The translations under genes were made by a program, and so were the position numbers. From Agrocybe praecox (Eukaryota; Basidiomycota; Agaricomycetes; Agaricales; Agrocybaceae), in NCBI GenBank assembly GCA_964017145.1, contig OZ024850.1, positions 969,618-1,033,617 on the forward strand: DNA of 64,000 nt, in the 5' to 3' direction. Positions 46,663 through 58,928 of the stretch are shown here, one piece after another (positions within the stretch are counted from its first letter, which is position 1; each line of letters opens with the position of its first letter). The notes under the pieces are model-generated. The model saw only the letters and a program-made list of their open reading frames with translations, did no database searches and had not been told where the DNA came from.

Positions 46663-48151
46663 GTCCGTGGAATGGATCGAATGGAATTTGTGTGTCCCAT
46701 TTTTGTATACCCATTGAATGAATGAATGAATATGGAATGGATTTTATGTTGTGCTTTGATTGATTAACTGATCTCGTTTATTAATTTGGACGTGGACGTG
46801 GATGTACATTGTGGATAAGGGAGAGTAGGGGAGTAATAGTAAACTCATATTATCATTATGGTTGTCCGTCGTCTTTTGTGAACGGAGGTAATTGAGATAG
46901 GGAGGGTTATGGGAAGTATGAAGAGCTCTGAACAGGGGACTTCGTCATTGTGGCCTATGCATTTTGAGGCTGTGATGTTGGAACTTGGTTCGAAGGCTGG
47001 ATCCGCTGCGTACTTTGCTGCTTCGGCGGTGTGCAGTACTGAGTTTAGGAGAGTGAGTGAAGTATCATATGTATATAAGTATACGGCTCCATTGGTGATT
47101 CTGAGGGTAGGGCCCTAGGGAGTTGAACGCCGGTTAGGGGTTTAACGTTCAGTGTGGAATAGGCAATAAGGGATCGGAAATAGAAGAAGCAATACCTCGT
47201 TGTACATCAGTGGAACGCCCGTGGTACGCTCAAAGTAACGAGTCGCATTTCTTTTTTCTTTTTTTTGATACAAACGCTGTGACGAAGCGTTGCTCCGCAT
47301 TTGTCTCATTCAGTCCGGGATCCTGTGGAAAATAATAAATACCTTATGAACGAAATTACGCGCGTGTCATGATGGCTACTTCTCTGACTTTATGACAAGA
47401 TCGGTGGTGGTAACAGGATCGTGAATGAGGGGCAGGTGGGTGCTGAAGTTGTTCAATTTTATTGGATATACCTCTTCACTGGATCCCAGACTCCCACATT
47501 TTCTACGATGTCATACGGACGATGTCTGGTTTTGAATATGTTAGAGTACCAGGCCAACAAATCAGGCTACATAACTCACCACTTCGGGAAGGATAATTCG
47601 TTGATTCACTTGGTGCGGACTCCCGTGCATCACCAGCGCCAACTTCGAGACGCCATACGACCGACATCAGGAAAATGTCCGCTTCTTGCTTTTACAGTCT
47701 CGCTGGTAGACTTGGTATTTCAAATGCATTCCGCTCAGCACCTACCCAGTAGTTCCAAATCTGACATTTTTTTGCACGGCGGAGGCGGTAAACACTGGAG
47801 TCGACGATCGCTTAAACAGCACTTAAAGCTTGCAGTGGATGTCATACAGGGGCGAGATTTCTCTTTGCGAGCTGGTGTATAAAGGGATTTGACCTGCGTT
47901 TGGTTTCAAGGAAGTCGTCTCTCTTGGGTAGTTATCAAACAGGTTTGGCTCATAAGTAATGCCAGAGGAGTTTGACTCGCAAATTTTATGGTAGTTGGAG
48001 TGGAAGGGATTGAAACTACGCAAGATGTGGCCGAATGCGGAAAGACAAAGGTCACACACTGTCACTGAGGTGTTACAGGCGTTCATCGCCGCAATCAATC
48101 CTTGTCTCTTTCTTTCGCATTCGTTGCTCGATCCAAAGTATCTCTTACACA
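46663..48151. other. No recognisable gene
   Basis: The longest frame (47421-47882, 153 codons, plus) has no motif I recognise and overlaps frames on the other strand. Confidence 0.4.
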
Positions 48152-49255
48152 ATGTCTGCAGCAGCGATAAGCACTGCAATCCCTAGTGAACGCTATCAAG
48201 AAATTCGCGCGAAATTTGACCGCTTCCGTGTTCTCATTATCGGCCGACGCAACTCGGGCAAAACGACTGTCCTGCAGAGGGTCTGCAACACCACTGAGAA
48301 GCCAAAGATAATAAACAAGGAGGGGGAGCAGGTAGGCGTAGATCATGTTTGCGCATCCCACAGTTCTCACTGCTTGGTTGTAGATGACACCGGACGATCA
48401 CGTCCTTGCGCCAACAATTGAGGTCAGTCTTATCTGTGTGCTCTGCATAGATCTGGGCTGAATTGATATCTCAGCGAGGAATACACGAGATCGATGACGA
48501 GATGGTCTTTGCGGACAACGAGAAATTCGTGTTTCATGACTCTCGGGGATTTGAGAGCGGTCAAGCGGATGAGCTAAAAATAGTACAGGATTTTATCAAT
48601 AGACGTTCGCAAGAATTGGAGTTAGATGACCAATTACATGCAATCTGGTACTGTACTTCGAGTGTTTCAAGATTAATGATCTCATTATTATTGAAACTAG
48701 GTATTGCATTCCGGTTGATAATGCAAGGCCCATAACATATGCAGAAAAACAGTTTTTCTCAGAATGTGGAACAGGAAAGGGTGAGCCTGGCATATTGAAA
48801 TATATTACATCATTATTTCTGACTGTATATAGTTCCTGTTGTTGTAATTTTCACCAAGATGCATGTAAAAGATAGACAAGAGTGGCAAAAGAACAAGGAT
48901 AAGCCTGATGATCAGCTTCGAACTTCTGCAATTGAGCAGGTGGAGATGGGTGCATGGGCAGAGTTGCAGAAATTGAAGTACCTTCCATCAGCAGCAGTCT
49001 ACCTAGGAGGTAATTTCTATTTATGCAAACAGCATCTTTTGTATATATGGCTAAATGATGGAATTGATAGAAATTATACCAGAGAACATCAAGTGTGATG
49101 GTCTTATACAAACCACCTTGAATTCCCTGGATGATGAGAAACTACGTCTCTTATTGGTCTTAACACAGCAGGCAAACTTGGAGGAATGTATGAAGGATGC
49201 ATTGAATAGGTATGGATGTTTAGATTTGAAAATATTAAAAGTATATGGCACATAG
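48152..49255 (+). CDS. Small G-domain (P-loop GTPase-like) protein
   Basis: Exons 48152-48331, 48384-48422, 48475-48647, 48701-48780, 48833-49009 and 49060 onward join in frame; introns are 50-53 bp. The P-loop is GRRNSGKTT near residue 30, the switch II-like motif is HDSRGFESG, and TKMH stands where the guanine-specificity NKxD/TKxD motif is expected. This matches the G-domain proteins that are numerous in Agaricomycetes, whose function is unknown. The last exon reads to TAG at 49255, but a GTATGG donor at about 49209 suggests the real transcript may splice on into the AT-rich region. The start codon is the first ATG of the open frame and is followed by the conserved block. Confidence 0.75.
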
Positions 49256-49469
49256 AACTAAAATATTATTTATTAGATATATGAGGGATGTGCTTCAAAG
49301 TCATAGAGATATAAATTTTGAAAAAATACTAAAATGTTTTCCATATATATATGTAAGCTTATTTGGAATGTTTTGGCTGGAAATGTGTATATTAATTATA
49401 TATTTGAAGGAATATTGGGAGGTAAAATATTTTTAATATTTTTAAATTTTGTGTTTGGCTTATTTTTGT

Positions 49470-51260
49470 TATTTCATGAATGTCTCTGTGATAGCCAGTG
49501 AGTAGCCTTCAATCTTCTTTCTGCCTCTGCAGCACCTTATTTCTTGTGTTTATGCTTCTGTGATAGAGGGTGAGTAGCCTTCAATCTTCTTTCTGCCTCT
49601 GCAGCACCTTATTTCCCCTTTTTATGTCTCTGTGATAGTCGGTGGGTAGCCTTCATTCTCCTTTTTGCCTCTGCAGCACCTCATTTCTCTTTTTTATGTC
49701 TCTGTGACAGAATGTGAGTAGCCTTCATTCTTCTTTCTGCCTCCACAGGACCTTATTTCGCCTTTTTATGTCTCTGTGATAGTCGGTGGGTAGCCTCCAT
49801 GCTCCTTTTTGCCTCTGCAGCACCTCATTTCTCTTTTTTATGTCTCTGTGATAGAATGTGAGTAGCCTTCATTCTTTTTTCTGCCTCTGCAGCACCTTAT
49901 TTCTCCTGTTTATGCCTCTGTGATAGCGGGTGAGTAGCCTTCATTCTTCTTTCTGCCTCTGCAGCACCTTATTTCGCCTTTTTATGTCTCTGTGATAGTC
50001 GGTAGGTAGCCTTCATTCTCTTTTTTCCCTCTGCAGCACCTCATTTCTCGTTTTTGACTCTCTGTGATAGACGGTGAGTAGCCTTCATTCTCCTTTTTGC
50101 CTCTGCAGCACCTTATTTCTCCTGTTTATGTCTCTGTGATAGTTTGTGAGTAGCCTTCATTCTTCTTACTGCCTCTGCAGCACCTTATTGCTCCTGTTTA
50201 TGCCTCTGTGATAGTTGGTGAGTAGTCTTCATTTCTCATTCTGCCTCTGCAGCACCTTATTTCTCCCGTTTATGTCTCTGTGATAGGAGGTGAGTAGCCT
50301 TCATTCTCCTTTTAGCCTCTGCAGCACCTCATTTCTCTTTTTTATGTCTCTGTGATAGACGGTGAGTAGCCTTCAATCTTCTTTCTGCCTCTGCAGCACC
50401 TTATTGCTCCTGTTTATGTCACTGTGATAGCGGGTGAGTAGCCTTCATTTTTCTTTCTGCCTCTGCAGCACCTTATTTCCCCTTTTTATGTCTCTGTGAT
50501 AGTCAGTGAGTAGCCTTCATTCTCCTTTTGCCTCTGCAGCACCTCATTTCTCTTTTTTATGTCTCTGTGATAGTTGGTGAGTAGCCTTCATTCTTCTTTC
50601 TGCCTCTGCAGCACCTTATTTCTCCTGTTTATGTCACTGTGATAGTTTGTGAGTAGCCTCCATTCTCCTTTTTGCCTCTGCAGCACCTCATTTCTCTTTT
50701 TTATGTCTCTGTGATAGAATGTGAGTAGCCTTCATTCTTTTTTCTGCCTCTGCAGCACCTTATTTTTCCTGTTTATGCCTCTGTGATAGTCGGTGAGTAG
50801 TCAGCCTTGACCCTTCTTTCTGCCTCTGCAGTACCTTATTTCTCCTGTATATGCCTCTGTGATAGGGGGTAAGTAGCCTTCCTCCTTCATTCTGCCTCTG
50901 CAGCACCTTATTTCTCCTGTTTATGTCTCTGTGATAGTTGGTGAGTAGCCTTCATTCTTCTTTCTGTGTCTGCAGCACCTCATTTCTCCTTTTTATGTCT
51001 CTGTGCTAGTTGGTGAGTAACCTTCATTCTTCTTTCCACTTCTGCAGCACCTTATTTCTCCTTTTTATGTCTCTGTGATAGGGGGTGAGTAGTCTTCATT
51101 CTTCTTTCTGCCTCTGCAGCACCTTATTTCTCCTTTTTATGTCTCTGTGATAGTTGGTGAGTAGCCTTCAATCTTTTTTCTGTCTCTGCAGCACCTTATT
51201 TCTCCTGTTTATGTCTCTGTGATAGTCGGTTGGTAGCCTTCATTCTTCATTCTATTTTAA
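49470..51260 (+). repeat. 72 bp tandem array, about 25 copies, with splice-like signals in each unit
   Basis: The unit is TTTATGTCTCTGTGATAG, NNGGTGAGTAGCCTTCATTC, a pyrimidine tract, then GCCTCTGCAGCACCTTATTTCTCC. The spacing is 72 bp almost throughout (starts near 49621, 49693, 49765 and so on); a unit at about 50779 has a small insertion. Each unit has a GGTGAGTAG donor-like site and, 35 bp on, a CTCTGCAG acceptor-like site after a pyrimidine tract. The array lies just 3' of the G-domain gene and 5' of the exons at 51376-52373. Confidence 0.9.
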
Positions 51261-51375
51261 GTTTTTACAGCGCTTTATTCCTCTGGGGTACAATTTTCTT
51301 ATAACAGAGTGTATGTACAACTCATTTATTTCTATCCTTTATTTTCAGACCTTTTACTTATTTTTATCTTTTTAG

Positions 51376-52373
51376 CAAAAATTGGCTACTGAAATTCAAG
51401 TTGCTACCCAGCACAAAGTAATTTCTTGCTTTTTGTATATTAAAACCTGTTTGATTTAATTTTTTCATTTTTACCATTAGTTTCATGATTTGTTTAATTT
51501 TGATAAAAAAGAGCAATTATTGTCCTCAGTCATATGTTTGCTTTTACTTATTTTTCAAATTTAAATACAGTCTGACATAGTTGTTTTAGGCTTTATATTG
51601 TGTTCAGAACACATTTTTTATTTATTCAATACATACCATAAAATTTCATTGTCTACTTACTTTTCACAGACTTTAACTCTTTATGAACACACTGTTCATT
51701 CACAAATATTAAATGCTGTTTCACATGCATTATCATCACAGAGTGGTTAGCCATTTCACTAAGTCTATTCTAAAGCTCTACTTTGTATTTAACCAACTTT
51801 CTTCTCAGAACCAAAGAAATCTGATGATGTGGCCCAAGATCAGATTGATGACAACTTCACTATGTCATCTACAAATGAAATACAAGTATTGGGCAAGAAG
51901 AAAACCAGGCCCCAAACAATTATGCTGAAGCTAGGAAAGTTGCTTAGGCCACACTGTATGTAAATTTATTTTATTTTCTGATATTATTTAAATGCATCAT
52001 TTATTTTATATTTTATAGCCAAAGCAAAGCTTAAGCCAGCAGAGCAGTTGACTACCATTCCTGAGTTCTTACCAGCTGAGAATGTCCAGCAAATCATTGC
52101 TACCACACCTTCAGAGTCCAACCAAGAGGCTGCTAATCCACTTGACTTTGAAGTATTGAAAGATACTATATGGAAAATCATAAAAGAACATTGTCTCTGT
52201 ATGTTCTTTTTGTATCCACTTTTTATTTATATGACTATTTACTTGCACTTTCCATAGCTCTTGACAATCTTGCAGAGGAAATTCTGCAAACCAAGGCTCT
52301 TACCACTTCTGCCAGTGACGAAGAAAAACCAGAGTCAAGTGAAGAATCAGAGTCAAGTGAAGGCTCTGATTAA
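51376..52373 (+). CDS. Multi-exon hypothetical protein (5' end unresolved)
   Basis: Candidate exons with good GT-AG borders are 51376-51417 (QKLATEIQVATQHK), about 51481-51528 (FHDLFNFDKKEQLLSS), about 51671-51745 (LTLYEHTVHS, LNAVSHALSS), 51809-51955 (DDVAQDQIDDNF, KKKTRPQTIMLKLGKLLRPH), 52019-52198 (KPAEQLTTIPEFLPA, VLKDTIWKIIKEH) and 52259-52373. The last ends in an acidic Ser/Glu tail. The last three exons join in frame. The first three are short (42-75 nt) and tentative. I do not recognise the protein. No start codon is assigned; the exons could belong to a transcript reaching back through the 72 bp array. Confidence 0.4.
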
Positions 52374-53040
52374 AAACCAAGCAACAACCACAGCAATAAA
52401 TAAAAATTAACAAGAAATCAAGTTATCTACACTTCAGATGTTGGTGTTTCAAACTTCTCAATACCCCAATGACATAAAAGACAAAAAAAAAGTCTGTGTT
52501 CTTCTGCAACTTCTAGTATTCCAAAAAGAAAAGAAAAAAGATTTTGGACATTCTACATACAACAATGTAACTTGAAATTGAATGAATTGTAACATCACCT
52601 GTAACCAATCCAGATTCCATAGATCTGAATTCTTAATTGACATTAATGAAAATAATTTCTGCTCATGATCCAAGTACAATGAAATTGGTGCCAATATAAA
52701 CCTCACCTCATAATATCACAATTTATCAGCTAAGTACACCACAGTGTACCATAAGATGTGAATGGTAAGGTGCTTGCTGTGGGGTTGAGTGTGTAGGTAC
52801 GATTTGTACTTTGTATATACTCTGAAACAAAACCCAATCAATGTGATTAGTTCTTTTGTGGGAGGGATACACGATACACGTCGTTGATTATGTTTTCTCT
52901 CTAAAGATACACTCCTTAATGCAACAGAACATTTCCTAGGATCAAAGATCACAAGTGTTTGAGTAGCTTATGCACAAAGCGAAGTTCCTTGGAAGGTGTA
53001 AACATAGATTTAATGTGTTTCCACAAGATGTAGTTTGTAG
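52374..53040. other. No recognisable gene
   Basis: AT-rich spacer with only short frames. Confidence 0.5.
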
Positions 53041-53260
53041 GTAGTTCACCACTTAGGCTGGATACTTAATCCAAAGTCTTTTAATCACTTAGAAAGGGGA
53101 CTCAATCCTAAACGGGCCACTTAGGTGTCACTTAGACTATTTGCCACTTAGGCAGGGAACTTATCCCTTGGAACGGGCCACTTAGGCGTCACTTAGACAA
53201 TTCTTGCCACTTAGGCGGGTATTAAGCTTTATGTCACTTAAGACAGAGGAAACTTTATCC
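53041..53260. repeat. Short tandem repeat based on CCACTTAGG
   Basis: GCCACTTAGGNNG and TCACTTAGA motifs recur about ten times. The longest duplicated part (ACGGGCCACTTAGG, GTCACTTAGAC, TTGCCACTTAGGC) occurs twice about 60 bp apart. Confidence 0.7.
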
Positions 53261-55008
53261 CAATACATTTATTCAGGTTCCTCGAGAACTCTACAAGTTA
53301 ACTCAAGTCACTCAACTAACACCAAGATGCTCAAATGACACGGTAGGTAGTCTGTTCGATAAAACCAACTCTTGCGGAGATTTATTAGGTACCAAAGGTT
53401 GATCCTAGGAGTTTGCAACTCAATGTGCATTCCTTGAATGTGGACAACTGGGTTCTAGTTTATCTGGGGTGCTACAGTAATTTACAGGCTGCTTATATAC
53501 TGCTAGGTTTTGGAAAATACAGGAATACTTGGAGCAGATTGGAAACACTCGGAAAATACAGGAAATAATATTATTGGTTAACACTAGGTAGCTCCACTTG
53601 ATGCATAAGCAACCAGTAGGTGCCATGCATGTTTTTGTATACCCTCGGAAGGGTTCGTATGCTTGGGCAAGTCGCTGACTCGAGCATGATACTCCGAGGG
53701 CGCTTATTTGCATTAGCTGACGATTGTTGATCGACGTTGTAGGGTCCGAAGCATCGGAGTATCGTGGTATTGTATGGATCTACAATCCTCGGCTCCACAA
53801 CTGCCATTTAAGGTAACTGTGCATATCTGAGGGTCTTAAGACCATGTGTAAGCGTTCCTATGAACTTCTCTTTTTGGGTTTATCGGCGATCTGACTCGAG
53901 CAGACATTGGCAAGTCCTAATTGACATTACTAGTGCTTGTCTTGTCCTTTGCATAGTGCCCACTATGTTCCTAGGGACCAGTAATGTACTTTGTTAATGT
54001 TAGGATCAGTCCTGCCGCCTTGGGTTAGCGTTCCTAGGAACGTTGGCAGTAGTTTACATGTACTTTCATATGGTTGGAACTTTCTGTTTCCATATTAGGT
54101 AGATGTGGATGTGTTGCGCACTGCGTAATAATAAGTAGCTATAGCACTGTTAAGCTTATTATCAGCAGGCTCTAGCTTACATTCCTGATGGCTGAATATT
54201 ATCCTAGGAGCCTTCGATCCTGCTGCATCGCTGTTAAAGTGTTCCACGCATTTCCGAGGAACTACTATAACTAGCTCTAGCATTTGAAAGGTTTGTCCTA
54301 GGGTTCGTAGAATGGTTTCCCCTAGCCAAACATGTAGCTATCCTTGCTCTGTACTTATGTAGACTTAATAATAAATGTGTTTATTATGCCGAAAATTAAG
54401 TAGGATAGATACTTGGTTTAAAATTCAGTCACAGCCGAACACCCGTCGTATCAACGGGGGGGCAATCCAGTGTATCATAAGACACAGGTTCAAAGTATTC
54501 CTTGAACTGCTGGTCACAGTAGGGCTTAAATAGGAATCATCTGCTCATTTAAAACTGTGACCTGATTGGTTGGTAAATCCAGTCCAATGTTTGCTGCTGC
54601 TCGGCGCTGCTCGGTGGCAGCGCTTACATAGCACAAAATTGTACACAGTGCACCACCAGTAGTGCTGCCAGTAGCACCACTACAACAATATAAATGCTAA
54701 ATTTTGTATACCACATAATATTCTGTATTACTTGTAAATAGGATAAACAAAATGGGTACCCCAATGACAGGTATTGAATAACATACAATAGAAATATAAT
54801 GCATCAGCACCTTGAGCATTGTGGTTCAGAAATTGTAAATATGCTGTTGGGCAATAAATAAATAAATAAAAATTCACAATAAATCGTCGCGCCACATCAT
54901 GTGCCGCCCATATATATAAAGACATTGTATTTCAAAATTCATATAAAATGGGTTATTGCCCTGACCTGTACACTATTTCACTATCAAAAAAAGAGAAACC
55001 AAATACAG
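53261..55008. other. No recognisable gene
   Basis: No domain is visible on either strand. The sequence near 53640-54350 is less AT-rich than its surroundings and could be an old repeat, but no ends are visible. Confidence 0.4.
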
Positions 55009-55560
55009 TTAAAAATCTTAAGTAGGCAGCATGCCACCAGCGTCGCCACTACAACAATGACAAGAACAAGCTGCTGAAAAAGATCACAATTTGTGTAGCA
55101 CATAATATAACATGCAACATATGTAATATACACATTGCTTTGCAGCAATAAAATGCATTCAGGAGACACAAGGTAAGTATGCAGTGTGCCACTTGTGTCG
55201 CTGCCACTAAAATGATAAAAACAAGCTGCTAAAAAAGATTACAATTTACATAGCACATAATATAATATGTAATATATGTAATAAGACACAAGGTAAGTAT
55301 GCAGTGTGCCACCTGCAGCGCTGCCATAACAATGACAAAAACAAGCTGTTAAAAAAGATCACAACTTGCATAGCACATAATATAATATGGAATATATGTA
55401 ATATACAAATTGCTTTGCAGCAATAAAATACATTGAGGAAATACAAGTTAAGTATGCAGTGCCCTGCCAGCGGCACCACCATAACAATGACAAAAACAAG
55501 CTACTAAAAAAATTACAATTTGGGTAGCACATAATATAATATGTTCTATATTGTTTAAAA
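55009..55560. repeat. Tandem repeat, four degenerate units of about 110-165 bp
   Basis: Unit starts (AAGTATGCAGTGTGCCACC-like) lie near 55020, 55172, 55284 and 55449. Each unit contains ACAACAATGACAA(A/G)AACAAGCT, AGATYACAATTT and TAGCACATAATATAA. The third start follows after a shortened unit. All frames are closed. Confidence 0.75.
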
Positions 55561-55581
55561 ATTACAGAATATACAGAATAG

Positions 55582-55586
55582 ATTAT
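55582..55586. repeat. Target-site duplication of the solo LTR, left copy
   Basis: ATTAT directly before the solo LTR, repeated at 55961-55965. Confidence 0.8.
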
Positions 55587-55960
55587 TGTCAGGGTTTCCC
55601 TTATTTTCCCTTATTTTTCTATATTTATTTTGCATTTTTCCCTTTTTTAGTTATGTAGATATCTTATCTCTTTTACATCTTTGATTAGATACTTATCATC
55701 TTTATTTCCCATGAGCACTGCCTCAATCATTTCACATCATTCTTTTCCTTGTTTCATGATGTAATGTAGGAAGATTCTAGAACATCTGTAGAGTATAAAT
55801 ACTGTAGCTGTAGGTAGCTGTAGCCCCAGCTTCAATCTCTTAGGATATCCACTATCATTGGTGTGATCTCTTAGAATCATTGAGTGTCTCTCTCTCTCTC
55901 TCTCTCTTGCTTTGTCTTTGTTGGTGGCCTTGTCACACTGATTATAGTGTTGCCCTGACA
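55587..55960 (+). mobile_element. Solo LTR of the element 2 family
   Basis: 374 bp with TGTCAGGGTTTCC...TTGCCCTGACA ends, matching the element 2 LTR with several substitutions and a large internal deletion, but sharing the TAGCTGTAGCCCCAGCTTC and CATTGGTGTGATCTC blocks. It is flanked by ATTAT on both sides, so the internal part was lost by LTR-LTR recombination after a normal insertion. It is clearly older than element 2. Confidence 0.92.
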
Positions 55961-55965
55961 ATTAT

Positions 55966-58928
55966 CTTAACCATATACCAACTAGAGGTGTTTTTATAGG
56001 TGTTTTTATGGTTCCCCTTTACACAACAAATAAGCGCCCAGAGAGCTGAGTATCATATCATTTTATTATACAAGTCTCTGCATAGTTTTTAGGTATATTC
56101 AGGCCACTCAATCACAATATGAGATCAATTCAACGACCCTTTCTTCTATATTTGACATTGACACATTCTTTACATATGGTTTTCTTAAATAACTACTCGA
56201 AAGTTTTAACCATGACAAGAATAGGCTATAATAGAGGTCTCTAGTCCTGGAATGACTGACATCTAATCTATGGGTCTATGTGGGCACTAATACTAAAAAA
56301 TATATTATCTGGAATGTAACTTATACATTCAACTGAAGCTTCTGTACATCAAAAGCATAAATTGTGTATATTACAATATGAACCATGATGCATACATACT
56401 ACATAGACTGATAGACTGTATCTTGTGTATGACTCCAAAAATGAACAATAAAAAAAGCCAACAATTCCATGTTATTCCTTAAACTTAGTTCTTGAAAACA
56501 TTGAGAATGGGTGATTATTATGTTTACTCTTCATTTAGCGCCCAATACATCAAATCTCATTTAACATATTACTAAAAATAATCAAAGTACATCACAGTAA
56601 CAAACATATGATACATTATACATTGATACACTGTTGAGCCTCTCAGCATAGATAGGTGCAAGTGTGCTTCCACAGCTTTCAAATCAATATAAAATAAAGT
56701 CACAGAGTGTAAGTGTAAATATATATTTCAAATCACTCTGGGGTGAGATAACAATAAATAATGAGAGTTTTAGTAGCATAGAACTGTAGGCAATGTATTA
56801 AAAATAAGAACAAGACTGACTTTGAGTGGTATAATGCCATATATTATTTTTTACAACATGTGCAAGTCTTTTATACTAGTGTAAAGATCTTCTAAAATAA
56901 ATAAGTCAAAAGAGCCAAGAAAATAAAGCACATGGGTTAAGAAAATATAATAAATAGTATGGAACAAGATTTGTATTTTTACTTATTTTTGAGAATGATA
57001 AAGAAGCCACAAATTGAAGTTCAAGTTGTTGAAACATCAAAAAGTGCAAAGTTAACAAAATTTTGGCATTTTCAGAGCACCTAATGATGCTGCACATGGT
57101 AATTTGAAGTTGGGTCAAACACTGGGATTGAAAGAACAATTTAATTAATTAATAAGAAGAAATGTAAAAGGAGTTTATAATACATAAGAAAAATGGTGAA
57201 TGCAGTGAGTGAAACAGGTGTGTGCAGCTTAACTATTGCAAGCACATTGTTGATGCATCTGATGTGTATGTCTAAATTTGGAAGTGGTTGTATCACAAAT
57301 GCGGACTTCGTCAAAAAAAAAAGTTTAGAGCAGCAGCACATTCATCAACATACACTATCTACACAACCAAACCAGTGCAACTGCCTATTTATACAGCACC
57401 AGGTCTCAATAATAATAGTAAATCTTTGAATTTTATATTTTAAATGGGGCGCTTGTAGCGCCGCTTATTAATGCTTATTAACACACATATATTTTGTCTT
57501 TTAAATGCTAGGTGGCGCTTTGAGTGCCGCCATCCACAACAACATCCCAATATCTATTAAATCCTCACCATACCACATCATACATGTCAAAATATTAATG
57601 TTGCACGATGCCCAATGTGATCCTTTAGGCTTTCAACATTTAATAACATATACTCTTTTTTTTTTTTAACACTATATGGCGCTCAATGTGGCGCCTGCTT
57701 GGCTGTCATGTTGTCATTGTTGTTATATTATTCCTTTAATACTAACACAGCACAATGAAGAGGGACATCACTGCCTGGCAATTATTATTCACAACACAAA
57801 AAACTTAAAATTTTGATGTAACTAGTTGTAGAAAACATAAGAATGTGATCAGGTAATTACTAATTCCTTTAACCCTGAGGTGGCGCATGGCAGAGAGACA
57901 TCGCCACCTGATACAATTCAAGCCAGGGCAGTAGCCAACCAGAAGCCAGTATCTATGTCCACATTAGGACATATTTATACAGGGGTTCAATGAAGACTTT
58001 GTATCCGTATGATACGGTACACTGGACATGTTCCTTGTATTGTATGTTACTATACAGTGCAGTATCCTTATGTGGATTTATATCCAACAAAAAACAACTT
58101 GTTTAAAGTGGGCCAATGCTGCACATGGCATATACAAGTCCTTTTTTTCTATCTTTCTATTTATTTTATTTTTATTTTAGCATCTCTTTGGAGCCTTTAA
58201 ATATATGATTTTTTTGTTAGATTGTAATTTACCAATATAATAAAGCATCTAACAGAAAATAGCAGTGAGCACAGCCCCTAAATCATATATAATTTTTTTC
58301 AAATACCAAACAATATCGAGAAAAGTCAAATCACAGTCAAATTGTGTCAAACATTGATCAAAACCATCGAAACAGTGAAGTTGATTGTGACTGTGACTCA
58401 AATACCAAACTGGGTAATTCTTATCTAATCCAGGAGACGGTGGCCCGGCCTTTAAAACAGGACATTTCAATGGCAGGAGTCGAGTATGTTCAATGGATAT
58501 AAAAACTTGTCCTCCTGACAGAGGGCTCGTAAAAAATTCAATGAAAAACTGTTTACATATGTACACACATACAGATGATACAGATAACACACATACAAAG
58601 TACATACACAAATGGAAATGAGTGGGTGGGTAGAAGTAAATATGCTAAGTTGAGTTTGGTTGGGTAAATATTGGGGTATATAGTGGTTATAAAATTCCTA
58701 TGTAAATATCATCTGGCATTGATATATCTGTCCATTTTGTGCTCACTCAGTGTTTCTGTCTTCCATTATTCTTTGCCCACATGCAATCAAAAAACCGACA
58801 AGTTGCAAACATGCTGATTTGGAGCATAGCAGAAAGGAGATCACCATACAAACAAGGTTGGATGACATTACTACCACACCATTGTCTCCAAAAAAAGAAA
58901 AAAAACAAGGATTCATTCGTATAAGTAT
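55966..58928. other. AT-rich region without a recognisable gene
   Basis: There is no domain and no exon series. The region contains several GC-rich short inverted repeats (57446-57465, 57512-57530, 57677-57693, 57881-57911) set in very AT-rich sequence. Confidence 0.5.

Noticed and set aside
49470..51260. CRISPR-like array
   Set aside because: The units are contiguous 72 bp tandem copies with no unique spacers, and the genome is eukaryotic.
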